Source of the DNA: Listeria cossartiae subsp. cayugensis
Lineage (GTDB): Bacteria; Bacillota; Bacilli; Lactobacillales; Listeriaceae
Assembly: GCF_014229095.1 (NCBI RefSeq)
Contig: NZ_JAARZC010000007.1
Coordinates: forward strand, 1 to 58,849
Direction of reading: 5' to 3'
Length of the DNA: 58,849 nucleotides
Below the pieces are notes generated by a model. The model saw nothing but the letters and a program-made list of their open reading frames with translations. It ran no database searches and had not been told where the DNA came from. A program made the translations under genes and the position numbers. Numbering within the stretch: the stretch's first letter is position 1; each line of letters starts with the position of its first letter. Positions 58,761-58,849 of this stretch are shown here, in pieces.

Positions 58761-58849
58761 TATAATAATAACTGCAGTAGCAAAGTGAATAGACGGTGGC
58801 TAATCCTCAGTAGGGGGTGATGCCTATGGTTTACAAAGGTTTTACTCCT
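58761..58849 (+). promoter_or_regulatory. Promoter and leader of the junction-spanning type I toxin mRNA
   Basis: An extended -10 (TGCTATAAT, with TATAAT at 58761-58766) precedes a leader containing AGACGGTGG and a strong Shine-Dalgarno AGGGGGTGAT. The short ORF MVYKGFTP begins at 58826 and runs off the window. Joined to base 1 it continues RKE-stop and ends three bases before the toxin start at base 16. The exact reading-frame continuity across the ends supports a circular molecule. That the leader peptide controls toxin translation is inference. Confidence 0.55.

Overview
The window is a low-GC (roughly 35%) Bacillota replicon, best read as one complete conjugative plasmid of about 59 kb. 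It carries an Inc18/pAMbeta1-type Rep protein, a ParA plus small-partner partition cassette with a repeat centromere, an oriT-like region with relaxase and accessory proteins, a full Gram-positive type IV secretion operon, and no chromosomal housekeeping genes or insertion sequences. The last bases appear to run into the first: an 11-codon leader ORF that begins at 58826 would stop at base 12, three bases before a small toxin gene at base 16, so the molecule is probably circular. Host genus cannot be fixed by eye; Listeria, Brochothrix, Enterococcus or Carnobacterium would all fit (LXG/Lap toxin cassette, LPxTG pilin, yolD-uvrX, Rgg/PrgX-like regulators).

Layout. 58.76 kb through the junction to 0.22 kb: par/fst-like type I toxin-antitoxin locus. 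0.26-2.4 kb: AbiH phage-defence gene and a small autoregulated XRE operon. 2.4-6.2 kb: DUF2325-like protein, unknown genes and a secreted EndA-like nuclease. 6.2-7.9 kb: second small membrane peptide with an antisense RNA, two small HTH proteins, SSB. 7.9-19.5 kb: giant methylase-helicase (with a nested out-of-frame TnpV-like ORF), a duplicated acidic protein, a metallopeptidase-like protein, the relaxase, three ribbon-helix-helix-like accessory genes and the oriT-like region. 19.5-39.8 kb: type IV secretion genes (VirB8-like, lysozyme/M23 hydrolase, VirB4, TcpE-like, VirB6-like, VirD4 coupling protein, pilin-like small protein, Toprim and surface/Ig proteins). 39.9-45.0 kb: LPSTG-anchored Cna_B adhesin and neighbouring surface or unknown genes. 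45.0-48.1 kb: control region. 48.2-51.9 kb: rep and par. 51.9-53.8 kb: SOS-controlled yolD-uvrX. 54.0-57.6 kb: LXG toxin cassette. 57.6-58.4 kb: short tyrosine recombinase.

The most interesting part is 45.0-46.6 kb. An Rgg/PrgX-like regulator is divergent from an unannotated 17-codon peptide gene. Two 18-bp operator-like repeats lie 73 bp apart between them, one abutting the peptide promoter. Downstream of the peptide gene come a structured RNA encoded on the opposite strand and then a strong terminator ahead of the transfer-strand genes. This mirrors prgX/prgQ/Anti-Q/IRS1 of pCF10, although the sequences are not recognisably the same, and suggests a peptide-pheromone switch for conjugation. 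A second Rgg-like gene follows; its divergent neighbour ends in a C-terminus (HTHLG) resembling that of the small peptide (HGHLG).

Other notable points: a 22-26 bp repeat encoding (N)PPSxKG scattered in the relaxase, the methylase-helicase and a ribosome-binding site; a poly-A frameshift splitting an Ig-repeat surface protein; and a perfect double LexA site over the uvrX promoter.
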